A stretch of DNA of 25,989 nt from Deltaproteobacteria bacterium RBG_13_52_11. Its GTDB lineage: Bacteria; Desulfobacterota; B13-G15; RBG-16-54-18. The position numbers and the translations under genes are program-made. The stretch is taken from NCBI GenBank assembly GCA_001797745.1, contig MGQF01000063.1, positions 2,781-28,769 of the forward strand, written 5' to 3'. Positions 9,148-18,092 of the stretch are shown here, in pieces; positions within the stretch are counted from its first letter, which is position 1; each line of letters starts with the position of its first letter. The notes beneath the pieces are model-generated. The model saw only the letters and a program-made list of their open reading frames with translations. It did not search any database and was not told where the DNA came from.

Positions 9148-10812
9148 ATGGGGGCTAAGATAAGGGTCCTCCCCGATGAAGTGGTGGGTAAGATAGCAGC
9201 GGGGGAGGTGATTGAGAGGCCGGCCTCTGTGGTGAAGGAGTTGGTGGAAAATTCCTTGGATGCCGGAAGCCGCGTTGTTACGGTGGAGATAGAAGAGGGG
9301 GGTAAGAGGCGGATTACGGTGATGGACGATGGGGAGGGAATGATGAGGGCGGACGCCCTCCTTGCCCTCGAGAGACACGCTACGAGTAAGGTCTATGACG
9401 AGGGAGACCTCAATGCTATTAGGACCCTCGGCTTCAGGGGTGAGGCCCTTCCCTCGATTGCTGCGGTATCTCGGTTGAGCCTGATCACGAGGACTCATGA
9501 TGAACTCTCAGGGACCAACGTCCTGGTGGAGGGTGGTCAGGTAAAGGGGGTAGAGGAGATTGGGACCCCTCCGGGGACAAGGGTGGAGGTAGAGGATCTT
9601 TTTTATAACGTACCGGCGAGACGGAAGTTCCTCAGGGGCGTTCAGAGCGAACTGGCCCATATCATTGAAGTGATCACCAGGATGGCCCTGATCCATAGTT
9701 CGGTGGGGTTTGTCCTGAAACACAATAAAAGGGTCCTCTTCAACCTTCCTCCCACCAAAGAGGAGCTATCGCGAATCAGGTCCATCCTCGGAAAGGAGAT
9801 TGCCTCCCGATTGGTAAAGGCTCAGGGAAGCAATGGGTTCGGAGATATACGGGGTTGGGCCACCGTCCCCACCTATTGCCGCGGCTCTTCTAAGGGGATC
9901 TATATCTATGTGAATGGGCGTTACATCAGGGATAAACTGATTTCTCACGCCGTCTCAGAGGCATATCGAAGGTTTATCCCCGCCAAGATGTACCCGGTGG
10001 TCATCCTTTTCCTCTCAGTTCCTTTTTCGGAGTTGGATGTCAACTGCCATCCGGCGAAGATGGAGGTTCGATTCAGGAGGGGAGAAGAGATACACCGATT
10101 AGTCTCCGATTCGCTCAAAGGCGCCTTGAGTCATCCCCAGGAGACCAGGTCGTATGAGATATCGGAGATAAGGGAGGAGATGGCCTCTTACTCAGTACCG
10201 TCTTCTCTCGCCCCGGCTGCCGAAATGATCCCTTCCCCCTTATGGCGGATGGTGGGACAGCTCAAGGGGACCTACCTTGTAGTGGAAGGTGATGAGGGGG
10301 TGATGATCGTCGACCAACATGCTGCCCATGAGCGGATCCTTTACGAGAGGATGAAGCGGTCTCTACAAGGGGGAGGGGTATCGCAACAACCCTTCCTCAT
10401 CCCCCAGCCCATCGAGGTGAAGAGAGAGGAGAAGGAGTTACTTATCGGCAATCGAGCAGCATTGGCCACAATAGGACTGGAGTTGGAGGAGTTTGGGGAT
10501 AAGACCGTGACCGTCCAATCGATCCCCTCTTTTCTGCAGGGGGAGGAGTTGCAGCCTCTCCTCGAGGCCCTGAGTGAAGAGCTAGCGGAACGAGGGGAGG
10601 GTGATACCTTAGAGCATTGCTTGGATCGGATCTGCGTGTTTCTGGCCTGCCGGGGGGCCATCAAGGCGAATCGGCGGTTGCAGGAGGAGGAGGTGAGGTC
10701 CCTCCTGAGGGACTGGGAGGCGATTGCACAACCCACCACCTGCCCTCACGGCAGGCCTCTTGTCGTCAAGTGGAGTTGGAGGGAGTTTGAGAAGTGGTTT
10801 AGGAGGGGCTAA
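9148..10812 (+). CDS. mutL: DNA mismatch repair protein MutL (endonuclease type)
   Basis: 554 residues, somewhat shorter than many MutL proteins because the linker is short. The N-terminal GHKL ATPase has E34 in ELVENSLDAG, a DDGEGM loop and GFRGEAL at 95-101. The C-terminal domain carries the metal-binding endonuclease motif DQHA(x)2E(x)4E at 389-400, ACRGAIKA, and CPHGRP at 532-537. From what is known of the family, these mark nicking MutL proteins of bacteria that lack MutH. The ATG has a GAGGTGAAGG SD. The 3' end overlaps the convergent pilR gene by four bases (CTAA carries both stop codons), leaving no room for a terminator. Confidence 0.97.
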   Translation: MGAKIRVLPDEVVGKIAAGEVIERPASVVKELVENSLDAGSRVVTVEIEEGGKRRITVMDDGEGMMRADALLALERHATSKVYDEGDLNAIRTLGFRGEALPSIAAVSRLSLITRTHDELSGTNVLVEGGQVKGVEEIGTPPGTRVEVEDLFYNVPARRKFLRGVQSELAHIIEVITRMALIHSSVGFVLKHNKRVLFNLPPTKEELSRIRSILGKEIASRLVKAQGSNGFGDIRGWATVPTYCRGSSKGIYIYVNGRYIRDKLISHAVSEAYRRFIPAKMYPVVILFLSVPFSELDVNCHPAKMEVRFRRGEEIHRLVSDSLKGALSHPQETRSYEISEIREEMASYSVPSSLAPAAEMIPSPLWRMVGQLKGTYLVVEGDEGVMIVDQHAAHERILYERMKRSLQGGGVSQQPFLIPQPIEVKREEKELLIGNRAALATIGLELEEFGDKTVTVQSIPSFLQGEELQPLLEALSEELAERGEGDTLEHCLDRICVFLACRGAIKANRRLQEEEVRSLLRDWEAIAQPTTCPHGRPLVVKWSWREFEKWFRRG

Positions 10813-12182
10813 AGGTCATATTTTGCCAACTTATATCTCATCGCCCGGAAGTTCATCCCCAAGATCTCGGCGGCCTTCTTCTTGATCCCCCCTGTATGTT
10901 CCAAGGCCTTGAGGATGAAGGCCTTTTCCAAGTCCTCCACCACCTTGTTGAGATCCAATCCTTCCGCTGGGATCTCCAAGGAGGGGGGGATGCTCTTTGA
11001 GATCATCCGCTCATTGAGATAGGAACGGATGTGCCGTTCTGAGATCGTCGGCGAGGTCTCCAAGGTTATGCTCCTCTCGATGATATTTTCCAGTTCTCGG
11101 ACATTGCCAGGGAAGTCATAACCCAGGAGCAGCTCCAAGGCCTCGGGCGATACCCCTTCTACCTTTTTTCCCGTGTCAGCGCTGTACTTCCGGACGAAGT
11201 GATTCGTCAGCAGGGTGACATCCTCTTTCCGATCCCTCAAGGGGGGGAGTTTGATTTGGATGACGTTCAGACGGTAGAAGAGGTCATCGCGAAAACCGCC
11301 CTGGGCGACCTTCTGTTGTAGGTCTTGATTGCTGGCCGAGATGATCCTGACATCCACCTTGATATCTTCTGTCCCCCCCACCCGCTTAAACTCACGCTCT
11401 TGGATTACCCGCAGCAATTTTACCTGCAGGGCAAGGGGGAGTTCCCCGATCTCATCCATAAAGAGGGTCCCGCTCTCGGCCATCTCCAGCAGCCCCCTCT
11501 TGTTGGCGATGGCCCCAGTGAAGGACCCCTTCATGTGACCGAAGAGCTCGCTCTCCAAGAGGTTTTCCGGGATAGCGCCGCAGTTGAGGGTGACAAAGGG
11601 ACGGTCTTTCCTGGCGCTGTTATAGTGGACGGCCTTCGCCACCAGTTCTTTGCCTGTCCCGCTCTCCCCGGTAACCAAGACATTAGCCTTGGTTTGGGAG
11701 ACCTTCTCCACGAGTTCATATACCCGCTGCATCTTGGGGCTCTTGCCGATGAGATTCCAGAATTTGTACCGCTCCTCAACCGCTTGACGCAGACGGACAT
11801 TTTCCCTGATAAGATTGCTCCGTTCCAGGGACTTCTTGATGGTAAGTTTCACCTCTTCTACCCGGAAGGGCTTGGTGATGTAGTCATAGGCCCCCTCTTT
11901 GATGGCGGTGACCGCCCCTTCGGGTGAGCCATAGGCGGTGATCATGATCACCGCCGTATCAGGGCTTACCTCTTTGGTCTTGCGCAAGACCTCAAATCCG
12001 TCCGTCCCCGGCATCTTGACGTCGGTGAGTACCATGCTGTAGAGGTTATTGTCCAAGAGCGCCAGGGCCTTTTCCCCACTGGTAGTACTTATTACCTCAT
12101 ATCCTTCTTTTTGTAACATGATCTCTAAAAAGTCACACATGCTCTTTTCGTCATCGACTACCAGTATCTTTTGTTTTATCAT
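10809..12182 (-). CDS. pilR: Sigma54-dependent response regulator PilR
   Basis: 457 residues in the NtrC layout. The receiver domain (1-120) has acidic pocket D10/D11, phospho-acceptor D54, T82 and K104. The sigma54 AAA+ domain (about 143-370) has Walker A GESGTGKE at 172-179, Walker B FMDEIG with D243/E244, and arginine-finger region R298-R304. The sigma54-contact loop reads GSFTGA (219-224) rather than the commoner GAFTGA. A Fis-type helix-turn-helix lies at 430-457. With PilS it would activate sigma54-dependent promoters, classically that of the pilin gene. A GGAGGA SD lies seven bases before the ATG. Linkage to pilB, pilT, pilC and pilS is the basis for naming it PilR rather than a generic NtrC-family regulator. 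Confidence 0.92.
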   Translation of the reverse strand: MIKQKILVVDDEKSMCDFLEIMLQKEGYEVISTTSGEKALALLDNNLYSMVLTDVKMPGTDGFEVLRKTKEVSPDTAVIMITAYGSPEGAVTAIKEGAYDYITKPFRVEEVKLTIKKSLERSNLIRENVRLRQAVEERYKFWNLIGKSPKMQRVYELVEKVSQTKANVLVTGESGTGKELVAKAVHYNSARKDRPFVTLNCGAIPENLLESELFGHMKGSFTGAIANKRGLLEMAESGTLFMDEIGELPLALQVKLLRVIQEREFKRVGGTEDIKVDVRIISASNQDLQQKVAQGGFRDDLFYRLNVIQIKLPPLRDRKEDVTLLTNHFVRKYSADTGKKVEGVSPEALELLLGYDFPGNVRELENIIERSITLETSPTISERHIRSYLNERMISKSIPPSLEIPAEGLDLNKVVEDLEKAFILKALEHTGGIKKKAAEILGMNFRAMRYKLAKYDL

Positions 12183-12217
12183 GTCAGTTCCTCCGAAAAG
12201 GGGGATTTTTTAAATCT

Positions 12218-13816
12218 TTATGAGGTCGGGAAGGTAAGGATAAACGTGGTGCCCCGATCAGGTCTGCTCTCCACGGCAATATCCCCTCCATGGATTTCTA
12301 CTATCTTATGCACGATGGAGAGCCCCAGCCCTGAACCCCCCTCTTTGGTAGTGAAGAAGGGATCGAAGATATTATTGATATCCTTCGGGGAGATCCCCTT
12401 GCCTGTGTCCGCGACCATGAGCGTTACCGCTTGCCCCTTTCCATCCTTGTGGACCTTTACCTCCAGCACGCCCTTTCCCTCCATGGCGTCGACTGCGTTG
12501 ATGAAGAGGTTCCACAGGACCTGTTCGAGTTGTTGGGGATCGGCGGAAATGGTGATATTCGGTTCCATGATCTTGGTCAACTTTATTCCCTTGGTCCATT
12601 GGGGAGAGCGGGAGAAAACCTCCAGGGTGTTATCCACGAGGGCACCGACATCCACCTTCTTTTTATTGAGCTTCGGGGGCTGGGCATAGAGGAGAAAATC
12701 GGTGATGAGGCGATTCAGACGGCCAGACTCTGCGAGGATGATCTCCATCAATCGTTGGGAGCTTTCACCCTCTTCCTTTTCTTCCTTGAGCAGCTGAATG
12801 GCCCCACTGATGGAGGCCAGGGGATTACGGATCTCATGGGCGATACCGGCGGCCAGTTGCCCGATAGTGGCCAACTTTTCCGATCTCCTCATGGACTCCT
12901 CCATCTCCTTGATGAGGGTGAGGTCCTGAAAGGTGATGATCTGCCCCACCTTATTCCCCCGGTGATCCTTAAGAGAAGAGATGGAGAGCCCCAGCTTGAT
13001 CTCCTCTCCGTCATGTCTCTGAAAGGCCGTCTCCATACGGGAGCGGAGTCCCTCTTGGAAGTCTTGATTTAGGTCAAGGAACAGGTCAGTTATGGGGCGG
13101 TCTTTGATTTGAGAGGTCCTGATGTCCAGGATCTTCTCCCCAGCCTTGTTCAGGAAGCTTATCTGCCCTTTCCGGTCAACGGTCAGCAGGCCACTCTGCA
13201 TACTCTGGATGACATCGCGGTTGAAGGCCTCGAGCCGGCTGAAGTCTTCCCGGCTCTTGGTCAGCTCCTTTCCACTCTTGCGCACCTCCTCGGCGAGGTA
13301 GCCGGTAAGATATCCTGACAGATAGAAGGCAAGGATATAGACGAAAAGTGTGTATAGCAGGACGACGTTGTGATAGGGGAGACGGGGGGTGAGGGAGGGT
13401 ATCACCCAGTAGTGTTCCAGGCCGAGGAGGAGCGCGTAGTAGATGCTGCAGACAGAAGCTGCCATGAGCCCGCCTTTTCTTTCCAGCAAGACCCCGGCCT
13501 CCAGAATTGCTAATATGTAAAGCGGAGTGAAGACGCTGGCGCTACCAGCGGTGATATAGATGATCCCGGTGATGATTAAGGCATCGGCCGTTGTCTGGGA
13601 GTAGATCAGGAAGGTGAGATCCCTGGCCTTCCGCTTCCGGATGAGGAGGGCGAAGATGACGGTGGTGCCATAGACGAGAAAGATGAGGAAGTAGAAAAAG
13701 GCATATGGCCCCCAAAAGGCGGATATTCCCTCCAACTGAAAGAACAGCCCCATGAGGAGGGTGACAGTGGTGATGATGAGGCGATAGAGGATAAGTTTTT
13801 TTAGCCTCAGTTCCAT
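12218..13816 (-). CDS. pilS: Sensor histidine kinase PilS
   Basis: 532 residues from the ATG at 13816, which has an AAGGGAAGAG SD and starts 13 bases after the pilC stop. A longer frame to 13891 exists, but it would overlap pilC and adds a tail unlike a membrane protein. About six transmembrane segments occupy residues 8-175. They are followed by a PAS domain (about 195-300), a HisKA domain with H327 in GIAHEIRNPL, and a HATPase domain with N436/N440, DTGKG at 470-474 and GGSGLGLS at 493-500. It is an inner-membrane sensor expected to phosphorylate PilR, encoded 35 bases downstream. In PilS of other bacteria the membrane domain senses pilin level; that is inferred here from family and context. 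Confidence 0.92.
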   Translation of the reverse strand: MELRLKKLILYRLIITTVTLLMGLFFQLEGISAFWGPYAFFYFLIFLVYGTTVIFALLIRKRKARDLTFLIYSQTTADALIITGIIYITAGSASVFTPLYILAILEAGVLLERKGGLMAASVCSIYYALLLGLEHYWVIPSLTPRLPYHNVVLLYTLFVYILAFYLSGYLTGYLAEEVRKSGKELTKSREDFSRLEAFNRDVIQSMQSGLLTVDRKGQISFLNKAGEKILDIRTSQIKDRPITDLFLDLNQDFQEGLRSRMETAFQRHDGEEIKLGLSISSLKDHRGNKVGQIITFQDLTLIKEMEESMRRSEKLATIGQLAAGIAHEIRNPLASISGAIQLLKEEKEEGESSQRLMEIILAESGRLNRLITDFLLYAQPPKLNKKKVDVGALVDNTLEVFSRSPQWTKGIKLTKIMEPNITISADPQQLEQVLWNLFINAVDAMEGKGVLEVKVHKDGKGQAVTLMVADTGKGISPKDINNIFDPFFTTKEGGSGLGLSIVHKIVEIHGGDIAVESRPDRGTTFILTFPTS

Positions 13817-13829
13817 CTCTTCCCTTGGA

Positions 13830-15035
13830 CTAAAAGGCCGAGGCCATCTTAAAGATGGGCAGGTACATGGAGATGACCAGACCTCCGACAATCACGCCCA
13901 AGAAGACCATCAGCACCGGCTCGAGCATGGAGCTCAGGGTGGCCACGGCCATATCCACCTCGTCGTCGTAGAAATCGGCGATCTTGGTGAGCATGAGTTC
14001 GAGGGAACCGGTGGTCTCCCCCACCGAGATCATCTGTGTCACCATCATGGGGAAGACGCCGCTCTGGGCCAACGGTTCAGATATGGTTTGTCCCTCACTG
14101 ATGCTCGTCCGCCCTTTCAGAATGGCCTCCTCGACCACTTTATTCCCTGATGCCCCTGCCACGATATTGAGGGATTCCAGGATGGGCACCCCGCTGGTCA
14201 CCAAGGTGGCCAAGGTACGGGCAAACCTGGAGACGGATACCTTCCTTATGAGCTCCCCAAAGATGGGGGCCTTCAATACAAGACCGTCGATCTTCCTTTT
14301 CCCATCTTCCGTTTTATAGTATTTTCTCAGGACTATAATCATAATGACTGTGAGGGCGATGAGGACGGGTGTATAGCGCTTGAAAACGTTGCTGATGGCG
14401 ATGACGATCTGGGTTGGAAGGGGGAGGCTTGACCCTATCCCTGCGAATAGCTTCTCAAAGACCGGGACGACGAAGACCATCAGGACGACGGTGACGCCGA
14501 TGGCCACGGTTACAATCATGGCAGGATATACGAGGGCTGCTCTGATCTTCTTTTTCAGCGCCTCCATTTTTTCGATATGGGTGGCCAGGCGGTTGAGGAT
14601 GACGTCGAGGGTACCAGCCTCCTCCGCCGCCACCACTAAATTGACGTACATGTTGTCAAAGACGCGGGGGTGTTTCTGCAGGGCCGCTGCCAAGGTGGCA
14701 CCGGCCTCCACCTCATTTTTTACCGTGCTGATGATCCCCTGAAAGGTCTCGCTTTCCTCTTGCTTGGACAGTATATCCAGGGACTGGACTAACGGGAGCC
14801 CTGCATCAATCATGGTGGCCAACTGACGGGTAAAGATCGCCAGGGACTTTTTTTTCACCCTCCCCTTCATAAAGGGGAGGTTAATCTTGAACTCCTTCCC
14901 CTTGGCGATGATCTTGGTGGGGATGATCTGCTGCTGTCTGAGGTAAGCCCGAACTGCCATCTCGCTGGGCCCCTCGACCTCACCCTTGCGGAACCCTCCT
15001 TGAGGGAGTCTACCCTCCCACGCGTATTTTGGCAT
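13830..15035 (-). CDS. pilC: Type IV pilus inner-membrane platform protein PilC
   Basis: 401 residues, the standard length. PilC is the polytopic platform that PilB and PilT act on to add or remove pilins. It begins with PKYAWEGRLPQGG, matching the typical N-terminus. It then shows two GspF domains (about 65-190 and 270-395), each followed by hydrophobic membrane segments, including a C-terminal one ending in YLPIFKMASAF. The start has a GAAGGGG SD. It lies 19 bases after pilT and 13 before pilS, so it is part of one transcription unit. Confidence 0.96.
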   Translation of the reverse strand: MPKYAWEGRLPQGGFRKGEVEGPSEMAVRAYLRQQQIIPTKIIAKGKEFKINLPFMKGRVKKKSLAIFTRQLATMIDAGLPLVQSLDILSKQEESETFQGIISTVKNEVEAGATLAAALQKHPRVFDNMYVNLVVAAEEAGTLDVILNRLATHIEKMEALKKKIRAALVYPAMIVTVAIGVTVVLMVFVVPVFEKLFAGIGSSLPLPTQIVIAISNVFKRYTPVLIALTVIMIIVLRKYYKTEDGKRKIDGLVLKAPIFGELIRKVSVSRFARTLATLVTSGVPILESLNIVAGASGNKVVEEAILKGRTSISEGQTISEPLAQSGVFPMMVTQMISVGETTGSLELMLTKIADFYDDEVDMAVATLSSMLEPVLMVFLGVIVGGLVISMYLPIFKMASAF

Positions 15036-15054
15036 GATAACCCCTTCTTTTAAA

Positions 15055-16137
15055 TCATTTCTTCTTTTCTGCGGTCTCCCCCAACATCTGCCGGAACTCC
15101 TCTAGGTTGGGGGACCTCCCCATGGCGTCGTTGAGGGTGATGAACCCCCTCTCATAGAGGGAGAGGAGGGACTGATTCATGGTCTGCATACCGAACTTGA
15201 GTTGTCCTATTTGCATCTGCCCGTAGATTTGATGGATCTTATCTTCCCTGATGAGGTTGCGGATGGCTGAATTGGGGACCAGGACCTCCATGGCCAGGGC
15301 CAACCCTGCTCCGTTGGCCTTGGGCAGAAGCTGTTGGCTGAGGACCCCCTCAATGACAAAGGAAAGCAAGGTCCTGACCTGGGACTGCTGGTGTGGGGGG
15401 AAGACGTCGATAATCCTGTTGATAGTCTCAGTACAAGAATTGGTGTGCAGGGTGGCAAGGGTGAGGTGCCCTGTCTCGGCGATGGTCAGGGCCGCCTCGA
15501 TGGTTTCCAAATCCCTCATCTCTCCGATAAGGACCACATCGGGGTCCTGACGCAGGATATGTTTCAGCGCCGCCGTAAAGCTGAAGGTATCGGAGTTCAC
15601 CTCCCGCTGGTTCAGCACACACCCCTTATGGGGATGGAGGTATTCGATGGGATCCTCGATGGTGATGATGTGGGCGTTTCGCTCCTCATTGATCTGATCT
15701 ATCATGGCTGCCTGGGTGGTGGATTTGCCGCAGCCGGTTGGACCCGTGACCAGAACGAGCCCCTTGGGCTTCCTGATCAACTCCTCGATGATAGAGGGGA
15801 GGCCAAGGTCCTTAAAGCTCCTGATCTTATAGGGTATGGACCTGATAGCCGCTCCCACCACCCCCCTCTGAAAGAAGAGATTTCCCCTGAACCTGGATAG
15901 TCCCTTGATACCGAAGGAAAAGTCGAGCTCGTGCTCCTCCTCGAACCGGTGTTTTTGGGCATCGGTGAGCACGCTGTACGCGAGCCTCTTGGTATCGGCA
16001 GCGGCCAGGGGGGGGAGATCTAAGGGGACCAAGCGGCCGTACACCCGGATCTGAGGAGGGGTGCCGGTGGTAATATGGAGGTCCGTGGCGTCATTTTCAA
16101 TCATCGTCTTGAGCAGGTCTTGAAGATCGAGGGGCAT
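15055..16137 (-). CDS. pilT: Type IV pilus retraction ATPase PilT
   Basis: 360 residues, the usual length. This cytoplasmic hexameric ATPase drives pilus retraction and twitching. A PAS-like N-terminal domain (about 1-95) precedes the RecA-like core with Walker A GPTGCGKST at 132-140 (Cys in place of the commoner Ser at the fifth position). Also present are the Asp-box segment ITIEDPIEY, Walker B VVLIGEMRD, and the His-box LATLHTN with H231. The AIRNLIRE motif at 291-298 is characteristic of PilT and distinguishes it from PilB-like ATPases. An AAGGA SD precedes the ATG. It lies 20 bases after pilB. Confidence 0.97.
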   Translation of the reverse strand: MPLDLQDLLKTMIENDATDLHITTGTPPQIRVYGRLVPLDLPPLAAADTKRLAYSVLTDAQKHRFEEEHELDFSFGIKGLSRFRGNLFFQRGVVGAAIRSIPYKIRSFKDLGLPSIIEELIRKPKGLVLVTGPTGCGKSTTQAAMIDQINEERNAHIITIEDPIEYLHPHKGCVLNQREVNSDTFSFTAALKHILRQDPDVVLIGEMRDLETIEAALTIAETGHLTLATLHTNSCTETINRIIDVFPPHQQSQVRTLLSFVIEGVLSQQLLPKANGAGLALAMEVLVPNSAIRNLIREDKIHQIYGQMQIGQLKFGMQTMNQSLLSLYERGFITLNDAMGRSPNLEEFRQMLGETAEKKK

Positions 16138-16157
16138 GGCTATTTTCCTTTTGGCGG

Positions 16158-17846
16158 CTAGGCGACGGTTACCCGAAGCACCTCTTCGATGGTGGTTATT
16201 CCCTGTTTGATCTTGGCGATCCCGCTCTGCCTCAAGGTCTTCATCCCTGCCTCGATGGCCGCCCGTTTGATCTCGTTGGCGGGGGCCCGCCGGAGGGTCA
16301 ACTCCTGGATCTCATCACCCATGGGCATCACCTCGAACAACGATAACCTGCCGCGATACCCGATATTGCTGCACTTGGTACATCCCTTCCCCTTATAACA
16401 TTTGAAATCGTAGATCTCCTCTTCAGGGACACCCAGGTCCAAAAAGGCATCGGGCGGCATGTTGATGGGTTCCTTGCAATCAGGGCAGATGCAGCGGACC
16501 AATCGCTGCGCCACCGTCACAATGAGTGAAGAGGCGACGAGGAACGGTTCCACCCCCATGTCCAGCAGACGCCCGATGGTGCTCGGGGCGTCGTTGGTAT
16601 GGAGCGTGCTGAGGACCAAATGACCTGTCAAGGCAGCCTTTACCGCTATCTCAGCCGTCTCCAGATCCCTGATCTCTCCCACGAGGATGATGTCAGGATC
16701 CTGGCGCAAGAATTCCCTCAGGGAGGCGGCGAAGTTCAGTCCGATGGCCTCATGCATCTGCACCTGGTTGACGCCGGGGATGTTGAACTCTATCGGGTCC
16801 TCGGCGGTACAGATATTTTCTGAGACCTTGTTCAACTCGGAGAGGACAGAGTAGAGGGTGGTGGTCTTTCCGCTTCCCGTCGGTCCGGTGACCAAGAGCA
16901 TCCCATATGGTTTATAGATGGCCTCATGGAATATCTCCAGGGCTTCGGATTCAAAGCCCAATTTGGTCATATCGAGCTGGAGTTTTGCTTTGTCGAGGAG
17001 CCGCATGACCACCTTTTCACCAAAGAGGGTAGGGATGAGCGAGATCCGAAAGTCCATCTCCCTGTTCTGCATCCTGATCAGGAAACGCCCCCCTTGGGGG
17101 AGGCGGCGTTCGGCGATATCCAATTGGGACATGATCTTGATACGGGAGGTAATGGCGTTCTTCATTTGGATGGGCGGCCTCATCACCTCGTAGAGGACCC
17201 CATCGATCCGTTCCCGCACCCGCATGAATTTTTCGTACGGCTCAACATGGATGTCGCTGGCCCCTTTTGAGATGGCATCGGCGAGGATGAGGTTGACCAG
17301 TTTTACGACGGGGGCCTCCTCCGCGGTCTTCTCTGCCTCGGTGAGGTCGAAGGTTTCATCTTGTTTTACCACCTCCATGCCCTCGTCCTCGAAATCGGCG
17401 AGGGCCCCGTCGATGGAAGCGGTGGGGTTGAGGTGTTTCTCAATGGTCGTCCTGATGTCCGTCTCAGATGCCACCAAGGCCTCTACGTGATATCCTGTGC
17501 GGAACTTGATATCATCGATCACCGAGACGTTAAAGGGGTCGACTATGGCCAGATAGAGGGTGGAACCGCTCCTGCGGACCGGGACTACCTGGTTTTTGTG
17601 CATGAACTCTTCTCCGAGCAACCCCACGAGCTTGGGATCCAATTGCATGTCGGCGAGGTTGATGGAGGGGAACCCATAGCGCTTCTTGAGGAAGGTGAGG
17701 AGGTCGTTCTCCGTGAGGAAACCCATGTCTATCAAGATAGAGCTCAGATTTGACCCTCTCATCTTCTGTTCGCCCTGGGCCTGCTTCAGTTGTTCTTCTG
17801 TGATGATCTCCGCCTTGAGGAGGAGTTGCCCTAGTCTTAAGGACAT
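16158..17846 (-). CDS. pilB: Type IV pilus extension ATPase PilB
   Basis: 562 residues, a typical PilB/GspE length. This cytoplasmic hexamer powers pilus assembly. The N-terminal MshEN-type domain (1-150) starts with RLGQLLL. It shows two 24-residue repeats (4-27 and 33-56) separated by five residues, the first with the RLG start of c-di-GMP-binding MshEN motifs. The core has Walker A GPTGSGKT at 321-328, an AEDPIEF Asp-box, Walker B ILVGEIRD and the LSTLHTND His-box. A tetracysteine zinc site is formed by C454/C457 and C489/C492. A GAGGA SD lies eight bases before the ATG. It is the first gene of the pil unit, with a sigma70-type promoter upstream. Confidence 0.97.
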   Translation of the reverse strand: MSLRLGQLLLKAEIITEEQLKQAQGEQKMRGSNLSSILIDMGFLTENDLLTFLKKRYGFPSINLADMQLDPKLVGLLGEEFMHKNQVVPVRRSGSTLYLAIVDPFNVSVIDDIKFRTGYHVEALVASETDIRTTIEKHLNPTASIDGALADFEDEGMEVVKQDETFDLTEAEKTAEEAPVVKLVNLILADAISKGASDIHVEPYEKFMRVRERIDGVLYEVMRPPIQMKNAITSRIKIMSQLDIAERRLPQGGRFLIRMQNREMDFRISLIPTLFGEKVVMRLLDKAKLQLDMTKLGFESEALEIFHEAIYKPYGMLLVTGPTGSGKTTTLYSVLSELNKVSENICTAEDPIEFNIPGVNQVQMHEAIGLNFAASLREFLRQDPDIILVGEIRDLETAEIAVKAALTGHLVLSTLHTNDAPSTIGRLLDMGVEPFLVASSLIVTVAQRLVRCICPDCKEPINMPPDAFLDLGVPEEEIYDFKCYKGKGCTKCSNIGYRGRLSLFEVMPMGDEIQELTLRRAPANEIKRAAIEAGMKTLRQSGIAKIKQGITTIEEVLRVTVA

Positions 17847-17876
17847 GATGTTATCCTCTTTTCCATGGACGCGTTT

Positions 17877-17902
17877 GATAATACGCTGTTAAGCGTATCA
17901 TC
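17877..17902. promoter_or_regulatory. Inverted repeat over the pilB -10, possible operator
   Basis: Left arm GATAATACGCT (17877-17887), loop GTTA (17888-17891) and right arm AGCGTATCATC (17892-17902) form an 11-bp dyad with one mismatch. It covers the -10 and likely start site of the pilB promoter, where a bound repressor would block transcription. It could alternatively form a hairpin at the 5' end of the transcript. Confidence 0.55.
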
Positions 17903-17920
17903 TACCAGCATCAATGTCAA
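17892..17920 (-). promoter_or_regulatory. Sigma70-type promoter of the pilB operon
   Basis: On the minus strand, a perfect -35 TTGACA (17915-17920) is followed by a 17-base spacer and -10 TACGCT (17892-17897). TG one base before the -10 gives an extended -10. It lies about 45 bases upstream of the pilB start and would serve the whole pilBTCSR unit. Read from sequence only. Confidence 0.65.
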
Positions 17921-18092
17921 TATTTGTCACCCCGCCTAAACTCCCCTTGCATTTTTGGAGGTTTGGCAGGTAATATATTTTGCTTTCCTATTCGTTTTAC
18001 TTAAATGCATTTATCATGCCAGATAATATATCATGCTTTATGTCTCGAAGCCAACATTCTTTAGTACACTATCCATGTTAGAAGGAGGAGGA
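17921..18092. other. AT-rich intergenic region between pilB and dapL
   Basis: This divergent spacer is clearly richer in A and T than the genes. It contains a direct repeat TATCATGC at 18012-18019 and 18029-18036. A GATAAT hexamer at 18022-18027 could be the -10 of dapL, but no good -35 is present at the right distance. The strong SD AAGGAGGAG (18082-18090) fixes the dapL start at 18093. Confidence 0.4.

Noticed and set aside
13817..13891. 25-residue N-terminal extension of pilS
   Set aside because: It overlaps pilC and lacks an SD. The ATG at 13816 has an SD and leads straight into the first membrane helix.
17961..17985. Sigma54-like promoter upstream of dapL or pilB (TTTGGCAGG...TTTTGCT)
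   Set aside because: The spacing between GG and GC is 11 or 15 bases instead of the required 10, and no better match exists on either strand of this spacer.
18033..18092. 20-residue N-terminal extension of dapL
   Set aside because: It lacks an SD, lies in AT-rich promoter-like DNA, and the ATG at 18093 has a strong SD.
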